Made by a program: the position numbers and the translations under genes. From Pedobacter soli (GTDB lineage: Bacteria > Bacteroidota > Bacteroidia > Sphingobacteriales > Sphingobacteriaceae): 60,427 nucleotides of DNA. Below the pieces are notes generated by a model that was given only the letters and a program-made list of their open reading frames with translations, was not told the origin of the DNA and made no database searches. The stretch spans positions 10,330 to 70,756 of the forward strand of contig NZ_FMZH01000018.1 in NCBI RefSeq assembly GCF_900101435.1, given 5' to 3'. Of this stretch, positions 43,727 to 52,468 are shown piece by piece (position 1 is the stretch's first letter; the number at the start of each line of letters is the position of its first letter).

Positions 43727-46700
43727 TTATTTCTTCTTATTAAGTTCTTTAATCCTGATGTTTCTGAATTCTACCGGTGAGCCGTGACCTAAGAAACCAA
43801 TATGCCCGCTATCGCGTAACAAACCCGGATGTGGTTTATGATCTGCAGCACCATTTTTTCTTGCTTCGGTAATATCAGCATCCAGAATTACAGTTCCGTT
43901 TAAAATTACTTTTATTTTCGGACCATTTACAACAACTTCTTCATAATTCCATTCGCCTACGGGTTTTAAAAATCCTCTTTTGGCTGGAATGGTACCGTAA
44001 ATAGAACCGTGGTACTGGTACACATGCAAATCTTTGTAAATAGGTGCTTCGTTGTCTAAAATCTGAAGTTCCATGCCCTCGTAAGCAGCATCGCCCTCAA
44101 AAGGAGCCCTGATACCTAAACCGTTGTTGGCACCCGGGGTTAATTTAAACTCGAAACGATATATAAAATCGCTGAATTCATCCTTGGTAAATAAGTTACC
44201 ACCTGATCCTTTACCTGGTTTTGGTCTGATGGCAATATTGCCGTCTTCGATAATGTAATCGGTGGTGTTACCGGTCCAGCTATGCATGTTGGTACCATCG
44301 AACAATATTTTATAGCCTTCCTTTTTCTCTTGCGCACTTAACTCAAAAGGTTTTGGTCTTGGTATTTCCCTGATAAAAATATCGCGGTAAGCTACCGGCG
44401 ATCCATGCGCCTGCAATTCGATTTGCTCTTCGGCAAAAATAGGCAGGTTTTTATCCCAGTAATTCTCAAGCACAACATTATCGGTTACCAGTTGTCCGTT
44501 CAGATACACGGTAACACGGTCGCCATGCATTAAAATCCTGAAGGTATTCCATTCATCCAGTTTGTTATCGGCCACTACCAATGGTTTGCTTGGGTTTACC
44601 CTGTTGTTGTACAAACCACCTGAGCCTACCTCGGCACCTACTTTTACACGGGCATTATCCCAGATTTGTACCTGTGGTGTACCGCGAAGGTAAATACCGG
44701 CATCGCCCTCTCCTTTTTTATCGTCGATAATTTTCCAATCTACCAGCATTTCAAAATCTCCGTATTTTTTTACGGTGGCCAGGTTGTTGCCATGGCTTTG
44801 AAACTGCAGTTCGCCATTAATCACTTTCCAGCTGTCTCTCATTTCAGCATCGGCTTTGGCCTGCTCAGTAGCCAGCGTAGCGGCATCCATTTTAGCCCTT
44901 TTAATCGGATCGGCAACCAGACCTTTCCAGCCTGTTAAATCAGTACCATTAAATACTGAAACAAAGCCTTCGCCCGCTTTCATTTCTGCCAGGTACTTGC
45001 GTAAGCCTTCTTTCTGGTATTCGGCATCGGCACCTTTTAACACCTCAATGGTTTTATTAATCAGGTCTTTTACAATGGTACCACTGTATTTTCCGGCCAT
45101 AACCACATTCATTACTGTAGTGGCAGCGGCTTGTTGCAGTTGTGCATTATCAAGGTATTTACCTGCAAAAACCAGGGTATTGAAAGTTTTGGCCTGATCG
45201 GCAGATCTCAAAATCTCCTGCTGCTGTTGCGTGGTTTTGGCTACAGCCATGGCATTGCGCAACATTAACAATTTTTGTTCTGGAGCAGCATTTGAAGTAT
45301 TAATCAACCTTAAGTAACCCGCAAGCGCCTGATTCAAATAATCCGTATTGGTGGTGGTACGTGCTATTTTAATCAGCTCATCAGCCGATCCGCTATCGTT
45401 CCATGATGATAAAGCCTGTAACGCGGCGTTTTTATCGGCTTCGCTACCATTACTGAAAGCTGTTGAAACAGCTGATAAGGCTTTTTTTCCACCCAGGCTC
45501 GCCAATATTTTATAATACAATTGCTTTTTCTCGGCTGTAGCAGCATCCATTTGTTTTAAAATGGCATCTACCTGAGCATCGTTCCCTCCTTTTACAGCCG
45601 AAATAATGGCATCCTGTACACTTACCAGTTCTGCCTGATCGGCAGTTTCATTTAACAAAGTAAACAACTGAGGCAAATCCTGTGCATTTACAGTTGTTGA
45701 TAAAGCCTTGAAAGCCGCACTTTTAACTTCAGGTTTTTTATTTTTAAGCAGGCTGTAAATGGCTGGCAACTCACTGTGCGCTGCACGGGCCGCCAGTACA
45801 TTAATTAATGCCACCTGAGCAGCTGGTTTAGCTTTTGGAATAAAGGCTGCTACCTGAGTAGTTACTCCATTGCCTTTCATTCTCAGCAAAGCATTGCTGT
45901 AGGCATTTAATGTTGCGGTATCAGCCTTAGCCATCGATTTGAGTAAAGTAGCTAACGCAGTCTCCTGCCCGATACTTCCGGTAGCTTCAATCGCCGCTAA
46001 CTTTACACTTTCATCTTTACTGTTTATGAGTTTGCTTACTGCCGGTAATGCAGTTTGTACTTTAGCCTGAGCCAGCATTTTAATAATGGCTACTTGTGTT
46101 TCGGCATCGGCTTTAGCCAGTTTACTTAGCCAGGTATCGGCTGTACCTTTACCGGCAAGCAAATTGGCAGTTGCAAATTTCAGGGCAGCTGCGCGGTATT
46201 GGAAATTCGGGTCGTTTAAGGCAGTTAACAAATAATCGGGCTCCGTTGCTGATATTATTTTTAGTGCAGCGGTACGGGTATGTACCAAATCGTCGCCTTT
46301 TGCTTTTTCTAATATTTCTTTCGCAATGCTTGTAGCCAATGCTTTATCGGTTAACATCAGGTTATTGGCATAAACGATGTAAGCATCAACGGCATTGGTA
46401 TTTTCGGGTTTAAAGCCTACGTTGTTGGCACTATTGGCCAGCACTGTTTTCGAAGCCGGATCGGCAATGTTAGCGAGTGCATACAGGCAAACTTTGGCCA
46501 CATCGCTGCTCATTTTCCCAGCAAAAAGGTTCTGGATGGCTGCAGCTGCTTTTTTAGAATGGCTGTGTCCCAAGGCGTCTACAATAGCCAGTTGTGCTTT
46601 ACCACTTGTTGCTGGCAAAGCAGCCAGTAAAGCAGCGGTAGCATTTTCGGTGTTAATTTTGGCAAGAGATCTCGCTGCCGGATCGGCAAGTACTTCATCT

Positions 46701-47134
46701 TTTAAATAAGGTGCAATACAATCAATAGCGGCATCATTACCCACCAACTCGAACTGACTGATTACAAAAGCTTTGTTCGGGTTATCGCTCAATTTAGCCA
46801 GCGCCTTGCAATAGGCAGCAGCACTCATTTTACGCAGGTTTTCTTGTCCGGTTTGACTCACGTAAGCCGAAAATCCGCTCACAGCATATTCAATTACAGC
46901 ATTTTCTTTAGCTCCCGGGGCTAAGCCACCAACCAGGGTTACATAGCCTTCTTCGCCTAAATCGGCAATTTCCTGCATATTTCTTTTCAGCTGTTTGCCA
47001 TCACGTGCAGGCAGCTGGGCCAGCAAGTCGGCAATACGGGTAGTTGTGGTACGCTGGTCGGTTTTATCTTGTGCATATATCGCCTGTTGCAACATCACAA
47101 TAGCCAACAGCGCAAATATTAATTTCTTGATCAT
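43727..47134 (-). CDS. HEAT-repeat protein fused to two DUF1080 (3-keto-glycoside hydrolase-like) domains
   Basis: About 1135 residues with a signal peptide ending in IYAQ. Residues ~45-700 are HEAT-like helical repeats (for example KLINSKDESVKLAAIEATGSIGQETALATLL). Residues ~728-935 and ~940-1135 are two concanavalin-like DUF1080 domains, each starting with the F.GTDLTGW or FDGTNMHSW signature. DUF1080 enzymes include 3-keto-disaccharide hydrolases that act after sugar 3-oxidation. Start chosen at ATG 47134. It is operonic with three Gfo/Idh/MocA genes, fitting a 3-keto-glycan route. Tandem duplication of the catalytic domain plus a HEAT scaffold is unusual. Confidence 0.93.
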   Translation of the reverse strand: MIKKLIFALLAIVMLQQAIYAQDKTDQRTTTTRIADLLAQLPARDGKQLKRNMQEIADLGEEGYVTLVGGLAPGAKENAVIEYAVSGFSAYVSQTGQENLRKMSAAAYCKALAKLSDNPNKAFVISQFELVGNDAAIDCIAPYLKDEVLADPAARSLAKINTENATAALLAALPATSGKAQLAIVDALGHSHSKKAAAAIQNLFAGKMSSDVAKVCLYALANIADPASKTVLANSANNVGFKPENTNAVDAYIVYANNLMLTDKALATSIAKEILEKAKGDDLVHTRTAALKIISATEPDYLLTALNDPNFQYRAAALKFATANLLAGKGTADTWLSKLAKADAETQVAIIKMLAQAKVQTALPAVSKLINSKDESVKLAAIEATGSIGQETALATLLKSMAKADTATLNAYSNALLRMKGNGVTTQVAAFIPKAKPAAQVALINVLAARAAHSELPAIYSLLKNKKPEVKSAAFKALSTTVNAQDLPQLFTLLNETADQAELVSVQDAIISAVKGGNDAQVDAILKQMDAATAEKKQLYYKILASLGGKKALSAVSTAFSNGSEADKNAALQALSSWNDSGSADELIKIARTTTNTDYLNQALAGYLRLINTSNAAPEQKLLMLRNAMAVAKTTQQQQEILRSADQAKTFNTLVFAGKYLDNAQLQQAAATTVMNVVMAGKYSGTIVKDLINKTIEVLKGADAEYQKEGLRKYLAEMKAGEGFVSVFNGTDLTGWKGLVADPIKRAKMDAATLATEQAKADAEMRDSWKVINGELQFQSHGNNLATVKKYGDFEMLVDWKIIDDKKGEGDAGIYLRGTPQVQIWDNARVKVGAEVGSGGLYNNRVNPSKPLVVADNKLDEWNTFRILMHGDRVTVYLNGQLVTDNVVLENYWDKNLPIFAEEQIELQAHGSPVAYRDIFIREIPRPKPFELSAQEKKEGYKILFDGTNMHSWTGNTTDYIIEDGNIAIRPKPGKGSGGNLFTKDEFSDFIYRFEFKLTPGANNGLGIRAPFEGDAAYEGMELQILDNEAPIYKDLHVYQYHGSIYGTIPAKRGFLKPVGEWNYEEVVVNGPKIKVILNGTVILDADITEARKNGAADHKPHPGLLRDSGHIGFLGHGSPVEFRNIRIKELNKKK

Positions 47135-47176
47135 TGTTATCAATTAAAAATTGTTGTAGAATTTGGTTGAGGTGAA

Positions 47177-48457
47177 CTATATGGTGAATGGTGCGCGCAT
47201 AACCGGGTTAATCAGTTTATTAGCTGCTTCATCGTCAATAAACTCCTGTTTTACCGGATCGAATTTTAACGAGCGCCCCAGGCGGAGTGCTGCCAAACCA
47301 ATATTTACGATATTACAAGAGCGGTGTCCGTTCTGTTCATTCAGGGCAAATTGCTGTCTGGTTTTTACCGAGGTAACAAAATCCGTCATTTGTGGTGCCG
47401 GATCAGGGAATGCAGCCAGTTTACGTTCCAAATCCGGAATATCGGATTTAAAGCCTGGATATAGCTTTCCTTTTGGTCCTTCTATATAAGGCACATTGGC
47501 ATCTTTACCTTCGCCATCTAAAATAATCTGACAACCATCTGCATAGGTATAGGTAATCCTTCTCCAGGTACCTACTGCATCACTATGCTGCTGTGGGGCA
47601 TCAACCTCAACCGAAATCGGGCTGGTATCGTCTTTACCCAAAAAGTATTGAATCGGGTCGATATAATGCTGGCCCATATCACTTAAACCACCACCATCGT
47701 AATCCCAATATCCACGGAAAGTACCATGTACACGGTGGGTGCTGTACGGTTTAAATGGCGCCGGGCCTAACCAGGAATTGTAATCCAATTCAGCCGGTAC
47801 AGGCTCTACAGGTAAATTTTCTTTACCTACCCAGTAAAATTTCCAATCGTAACCGGTATGCTTACTTACAGTAACTTTTAAAGGCCAGCCTAACAAGCCA
47901 CTATCTACCAGTTTTTTAATGGGTTTTACGGTAGTCCCCATTCCATAAAAAGTATCTTTAAACCTGAACCAGGTATTTAAACGGAACATACGGCCATGTT
48001 GCTGTACGGCTTCCATTACCCTTTTACCTTCGCCGATGGTATGGGTCATGGGTTTTTCGCACCAGATATCTTTGCCGGCATTGGCCGCATCAATAGCCAT
48101 GGTACCGTGCCAGTGCGGCGGGGTAGCAATATGTACGATATCTACTTCGGGTAGTTTCAATAATTCGCGGTAATCGCTAAAGGTTTTTACGCCTTTATCC
48201 AGCATTGGCAACGACTTGGCAATATGCCTTGTATCCACATCACAAATAGCAACTACCTGCGTGCCATCGTAAGTAAAATGCCCTCTTCCCATGCTCCCAA
48301 CACCTATAACCGCTTTGGTTAACTTATCGCTGGGCGCAATAAAGCCTTGTCCGCCCAATACATAACGGGGCACAATGGTAAAGGCAGCAAGGCCAACTGC
48401 CGTTTTTTTAATAAAATCTCTTCTGGAGTTTGTTTGTGGTTCTTCTTTAGTTTTCAT
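47177..48457 (-). CDS. Gfo/Idh/MocA-family oxidoreductase, Tat-type signal, first in operon
   Basis: 426 residues. Leader NSRRDFIKKTAVGLAAFTIV (twin Arg), Rossmann motif AVIGVGSMGRGHF, DIWCEKPMTHTIGEGKRVMEAVQQHG, and a GTFRGYWDYDGGGLSDMGQHYID block shared with other members. It is the promoter-proximal gene of the four-gene minus-strand operon, 42 bp ahead of the HEAT-DUF1080 gene, and divergent from the ROK regulator. The intergenic region carries the TATTTGGTTAGTTAA element. It probably oxidises the C3 hydroxyl of a glycoside in the periplasm. Confidence 0.93.
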   Translation of the reverse strand: MKTKEEPQTNSRRDFIKKTAVGLAAFTIVPRYVLGGQGFIAPSDKLTKAVIGVGSMGRGHFTYDGTQVVAICDVDTRHIAKSLPMLDKGVKTFSDYRELLKLPEVDIVHIATPPHWHGTMAIDAANAGKDIWCEKPMTHTIGEGKRVMEAVQQHGRMFRLNTWFRFKDTFYGMGTTVKPIKKLVDSGLLGWPLKVTVSKHTGYDWKFYWVGKENLPVEPVPAELDYNSWLGPAPFKPYSTHRVHGTFRGYWDYDGGGLSDMGQHYIDPIQYFLGKDDTSPISVEVDAPQQHSDAVGTWRRITYTYADGCQIILDGEGKDANVPYIEGPKGKLYPGFKSDIPDLERKLAAFPDPAPQMTDFVTSVKTRQQFALNEQNGHRSCNIVNIGLAALRLGRSLKFDPVKQEFIDDEAANKLINPVMRAPFTI

Positions 48458-48550
48458 TTTGGTTGTTGTGTAGAAATAAACTTATCTGACGGTTCAGTTT
48501 AAAATTAGTAGCAATGCATTATACTTTTTTCAAAACAGGGTATAGGGGGC

Positions 48551-48576
48551 ACTAACTAGCATATTTGGTTAGTTAA
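48551..48576. promoter_or_regulatory. Putative operator between the Gfo/Idh/MocA operon and the ROK gene
   Basis: ACTAAC (48551-48556) and GTTAGT (48568-48573) form an inverted repeat with an 11-bp spacer. The right part belongs to TATTTGGTTAGTTAA (48562-48576), which is repeated exactly at 13035-13049 ahead of susC 1. A candidate site for the ROK regulator. Confidence 0.5.
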
Positions 48577-48693
48577 TGTTAGGAAGAAATTGTTAAAAAG
48601 ACAAAACATCGTTTATTTCTTTACGTATGAAAAAAACTTTTATAAAATTTTAATAGAAGTTCTATATATTTAGCCAAACTGAACCAAATATCC

Positions 48694-49959
48694 ATGAATC
48701 TTAACCTATTAAATAACATATCTAACCATGAAGGGAATAAAAGGCTAATTCAGAAATATGAGCTGATTAAATACCTTTTCAGCATGGGCCCTTCGCCGGT
48801 TTCGGCATTATGCGATATGATGAATATGAGTACACCCAGTATTTTGAAACTCATTGGCAGTTTAACAGATGAAGGCTGGATAGAGAAGAAAGGTTATGGC
48901 GTATCAATGGGTGGCAGGAAACCGGATCTTTATCGTTTAAAGGATAAAAAAATCCTGATTGTTTGTATCGATATCGAGCTTTTCCACACTAAAATAGCCA
49001 TCATGGATAACAATTACAATTTCATATTTGGCCCCAGAACCATCGCACTCCCCATCTCAAAAAGCCGGGCCGATTTCTTCCACATTTTAAATACACATTT
49101 ACAGGAAATTCTTGAATCGCAAAATATCTCTACAAATGAACTGATTGGCTGCAGTGTGGGTATGCCTGGCCTGATTGATGCTGTACGGGGAGAGAATTAC
49201 AGCTATTTTCTAAACGATGTAGAAAACATTTCGTTAACTGCTGCTTTTGAAAATATGCTGAAGTTGCCGGTAGTGATACAGAATGATGTAAACGGCTCTA
49301 CCATGGCCGAATCTACGCATGGCATGGCCAAAGGAAAAAAAAACGCACTTATTTTACTGATGGATTGGGGCGTTGGGTTGGGCATCATCATGGATGGTAA
49401 ATTGAGGCCCGGGGCCTGTGGCTTTTCCGGCGAACTGGGACATATCCCCTTTGTAGAAAATGGCGATCTGTGCTACTGTGGCAAACACGGCTGCCTGGAA
49501 ACCATTGCATCTGGCAATGCCCTATCAGAAATGGCCAAAAAAGGGATTTTATCGGGCAAAAACTCCATGCTGAATAAACTCAGTAACGAAGAACTCGAAA
49601 GGATAGAACCTGCCGTTATCATTGCTGCTGCAAACAAAGGCGATCAATATGCAATTCAGTTGCTTTCCAATATTGGTACACATATGGGCAAAGGTATTGC
49701 CATGCTTATTCAACTGTTTAATCCCGAACTGATTATCTTAAGCGGAAAAATTGCAGAAGCAAAGCAATACATAACCTTACCCATGCAACAGGCCATTAAT
49801 ACCTATTGTATGACCCAAATCAGAGAAAAAACAACCATTGTATCGTCAGAACTGGGTGAAAATTCACGATTGATGGGCTATGCGACAACAGGTATTGGCC
49901 AGTTTCTGGAGAACCATATTAAACAAGCTAAAACATCCAGGTTAAAACAAATGGCTTAA
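48694..49959 (+). CDS. ROK-family transcriptional regulator
   Basis: 421 residues. An N-terminal winged helix (LIKYLFSMGPSPVSALCDMMNMSTPSILKLIGSL) is joined to a ROK sugar-kinase-like domain: the ACGFSGELGHIPF segment and the zinc-binding CYCGKHGCLE motif are intact, and QNDVNGSTMAE supplies the ROK active-site Asp. It is divergent from the Gfo/Idh/MocA operon, which it probably controls in response to a sugar or 3-keto sugar. Its end overlaps the end of the next, convergent gene by 4 bp. Confidence 0.93.
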   Translation: MNLNLLNNISNHEGNKRLIQKYELIKYLFSMGPSPVSALCDMMNMSTPSILKLIGSLTDEGWIEKKGYGVSMGGRKPDLYRLKDKKILIVCIDIELFHTKIAIMDNNYNFIFGPRTIALPISKSRADFFHILNTHLQEILESQNISTNELIGCSVGMPGLIDAVRGENYSYFLNDVENISLTAAFENMLKLPVVIQNDVNGSTMAESTHGMAKGKKNALILLMDWGVGLGIIMDGKLRPGACGFSGELGHIPFVENGDLCYCGKHGCLETIASGNALSEMAKKGILSGKNSMLNKLSNEELERIEPAVIIAAANKGDQYAIQLLSNIGTHMGKGIAMLIQLFNPELIILSGKIAEAKQYITLPMQQAINTYCMTQIREKTTIVSSELGENSRLMGYATTGIGQFLENHIKQAKTSRLKQMA

Positions 49960-50336
49960 TTGGTTTTTCCGGTCTGGTTCTGATTATAGCGCAATTCCAG
50001 CATTAAAATTACCCCAGCCAAAGCGGTCGTTAAAAAAACGCCCTCTAGCACCCATAATTTCTTTTTTCGCTTAAAGCCTTTATAAAAACTATTCAGGGCA
50101 ATTACCCCCAATGCACCCAATTCAATGTTCCGCTGCATTTTTTTTTCAGGATCATTGTTTTTCATTAAAGTTAACCGCAATAACTGATCTATAAAACCAA
50201 TATTTTCGGAAACACCTTTTCTAATCTGCCTGCGGCTCGCTGTAGCACCCAGTTTTTTTGTTGCAGCTTGTAATCCGGTAGTGGTAAGTTCGGTAATCAC
50301 GTGTCTTTGAGTATCTTTTTTTTCCATATCTTTCAT
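49956..50336 (-). CDS. Hypothetical small membrane protein
   Basis: 126 residues. A basic N-terminal half (TGLQAATKKLGATASRRQIRKGVSEN) is followed by two hydrophobic segments, residues ~73-88 and ~97-115, and a polar tail. The family was not recognised. It converges on the ROK gene with a 4-bp overlap of the 3' ends. The start could be Met1 or Met4. No function is proposed. Confidence 0.6.
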   Translation of the reverse strand: MKDMEKKDTQRHVITELTTTGLQAATKKLGATASRRQIRKGVSENIGFIDQLLRLTLMKNNDPEKKMQRNIELGALGVIALNSFYKGFKRKKKLWVLEGVFLTTALAGVILMLELRYNQNQTGKTN

Positions 50337-50654
50337 TTGTCTTATTATTTCTAACCTGATCGCCGACAGATAGTTTTAGTTAAATTCAGAAAGCGAATTT
50401 TACTGCACATATTTTTTTACCAGATAAATTACGTAACTTTATTATTACAACATTTTTTGTATAAATAATCCTATTTAAAAAAACCTCTTGGCTATATTTT
50501 TCGTAGGTAAGATCTAATTAACCAAACACAGCAAAAACATCATTTTCTAATGGATGAATCGCAGCCATCTGGTTTATAAACCAGCCTTCTTAACCCATTA
50601 GCAACTTTAAATGCTTGCTTTTGTAAAAATTTATTCAATAAAAAAAGTTACAAT
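50337..50654. promoter_or_regulatory. Divergent spacer with a 16-bp perfect palindrome
   Basis: The 318-bp gap contains no gene. CTGGTTTATAAACCAG at 50569-50584 is a perfect palindrome, 71 bp upstream of the Crp/Fnr start and a candidate operator. It is flanked by CTAATGG and CCATTAG on the two sides, giving a larger hairpin possibility. Confidence 0.5.
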
Positions 50655-51299
50655 ATGATGCTCCATCCCAAAAACAGCTCTTTTGTACAGCCACTGATTC
50701 AATTCTTTGAACAGTATTATCCTGTTTCTGAACCATTGATTGCCGACTATGAAAAACATTGTTCGCTGGTTACGGTTAGAAAAAACAAACACATTGTTTC
50801 GCCGATTGACAGTAACGCGGCCCTATATTTTGTAAAAAGCGGGATCGTTCGCGGATTTGTTAAAGACGGCACGAAAGATATTACCACCTGGTTCAGTTTC
50901 GGTAATAACATTGTTGGCGCCATCCGCCATCCCGATCACAAAGCCTATCATTCGGTAGAATATCTTCAGGCACTGGAAGAATGCGAACTGATCCGGATAC
51001 CTTATACTTTAATTGATGCCACCTACGCCAAATACGAAGAAGCCAACGTAATTGGCCGCAAACTTTTGGCCTTACATTATTATGCAGCTTCAGAAAGATC
51101 GATCCTGGCCAGAATTCCAAATGCATTACGGCGCTACCGCACGCTCGAAGAAAGCAAAAAAATAGACATGAGCAGGATTCCGCAACGTTACCTGGCCAGT
51201 TATCTGGGTATGCGCCTCGAAACCCTGAGCCGCATCAGGAGCAAAGAACTGCATAAGGAAACTCAGGTTGTTCCCACTCCCCTGGCAGAAGGAATTTAA
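50655..51299 (+). CDS. Crp/Fnr-family transcriptional regulator
   Basis: 214 residues. The cNMP-like beta-roll (ALYFVKSGIVRGFVKDGTKDITTWFSFGN) precedes a dimer helix and a winged helix-turn-helix (IPQRYLASYLGMRLETLSRIR). It is related to, but distinct from, the regulator at 2372-2953. It precedes GH43 by 94 bp with a terminator in between, so it is probably a separate transcript; an autoregulatory palindrome may lie at 50569-50584. Confidence 0.88.
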   Translation: MMLHPKNSSFVQPLIQFFEQYYPVSEPLIADYEKHCSLVTVRKNKHIVSPIDSNAALYFVKSGIVRGFVKDGTKDITTWFSFGNNIVGAIRHPDHKAYHSVEYLQALEECELIRIPYTLIDATYAKYEEANVIGRKLLALHYYAASERSILARIPNALRRYRTLEESKKIDMSRIPQRYLASYLGMRLETLSRIRSKELHKETQVVPTPLAEGI

Positions 51300-51319
51300 A
51301 AGACCTTTTATTGTTGGAA

Positions 51320-51350
51320 ATAAATAATCGTTATAATGACGATTATTTAT
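51320..51350 (+). terminator. AT-rich hairpin after the Crp/Fnr gene
   Basis: ATAAATAATCG (51320-51330) and CGATTATTTAT (51340-51350) form a perfect 11-bp stem with a 9-nt loop, followed by TATTTTAG. Likely a terminator. Confidence 0.65.
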
Positions 51351-51392
51351 TATTTTAGTGGAATCAATCTGCTAAACCAAATATAAAAGCCA

Positions 51393-52451
51393 ATGATTAT
51401 TTTTTACCGTACGGCGGCCTGTCTCATCTGCATGCTCCTCTCCATCGGTCTTTGTGCGCAACAAAAACGGCAACCCCGCGAAAAAGACATGGCTGCCTAC
51501 CTGATGGTGTATTTTAAAGACGATACACATGGTTTGTACATGGCCCTGAGTAAAGATGGCTACAGCTTTACCGATGTAAACCAGGCCAAACCCGTTATTG
51601 CCGGCGATACTATAGCTGAGCAAAAAGGTATTCGCGATCCGCACATTTACCGCGGTCCGGATGGTATGTTTTACATGGCTTTAACCGATTTACACATTTA
51701 CGGCCAAAAGGCCGGTTACCGCAACACTGAATGGGAACGCGATGGCAAAGCTTATGGCTGGGGCAATAACCGCGGGCTGGTGCTCATGAAATCGAAAGAT
51801 CTCATCCATTGGTCGCACCGGGTTTTACGCGTAGACCAATCTTTCCCCGAATTGGCCGATATTGGCTGTGCCTGGGCTCCTGAACTCATTTTCGACGAAA
51901 AAGAAAATAAGCTGATGATTTATTTTACCATGCGTTTTGCCAATGGTAAAGACAAGCTTTATTATGCTTACATGGATAAAGATTTTACCAAATTCGAATC
52001 GCAACCTAAGCTACTTTTTCAATACCCTAAAGATGTATCTTATATCGATGCCGATATTACCAAAGTTGGCGATCGTTTCCACATGTTTTATGTTCCGCAT
52101 GATGGCACCTCGGGTGTTAAACAAGCGGTTTCCTCATCTATCAATAAAGATTATGAGTACGACGATCGCTGGTATGATCCCGAAAAAGTAGGCTGTGAAG
52201 CCCCGACGGTTTACAAACGCATTGGCGAAAACAAATGGGTGCTCATTTACGATATCTACCGCATTACACCACACAATTTTGGCTTTAGCGAAACCAGCGA
52301 CTTTACCAATTTCACCAACCTGGGGCGTTTTAACGAAGGCGTAATGAAATCGACCAATTTCTCTTCGCCCAAACACGGTGCAGTAATACACCTCACCAAA
52401 AAAGAAGCCACAGCACTGGCCCGCAACTGGAATTTAGACATGAAATTTTAA
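51393..52451 (+). CDS. GH43-like glycoside hydrolase
   Basis: 352 residues with a signal peptide (cleavage near LCAQQ). A five-bladed propeller is suggested by repeated blocks: IRDPHIYRGPDGMFYMALTD, GCAWAPELIFDEKENKLMIYFT, SYIDADITKVGDRFHMFYVP and EAPTVYKRIGENKWVLIYD. The Asp and Glu in these blocks correspond to the GH43 acidic triad, and the APEL motif is characteristic. GH43 enzymes are mostly beta-xylosidases or arabinofuranosidases. It is 17 bp ahead of GH51 and most likely co-transcribed with it. Confidence 0.9.
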   Translation: MIIFYRTAACLICMLLSIGLCAQQKRQPREKDMAAYLMVYFKDDTHGLYMALSKDGYSFTDVNQAKPVIAGDTIAEQKGIRDPHIYRGPDGMFYMALTDLHIYGQKAGYRNTEWERDGKAYGWGNNRGLVLMKSKDLIHWSHRVLRVDQSFPELADIGCAWAPELIFDEKENKLMIYFTMRFANGKDKLYYAYMDKDFTKFESQPKLLFQYPKDVSYIDADITKVGDRFHMFYVPHDGTSGVKQAVSSSINKDYEYDDRWYDPEKVGCEAPTVYKRIGENKWVLIYDIYRITPHNFGFSETSDFTNFTNLGRFNEGVMKSTNFSSPKHGAVIHLTKKEATALARNWNLDMKF

Positions 52452-52468
52452 CGAATCAGCTCAAACAG

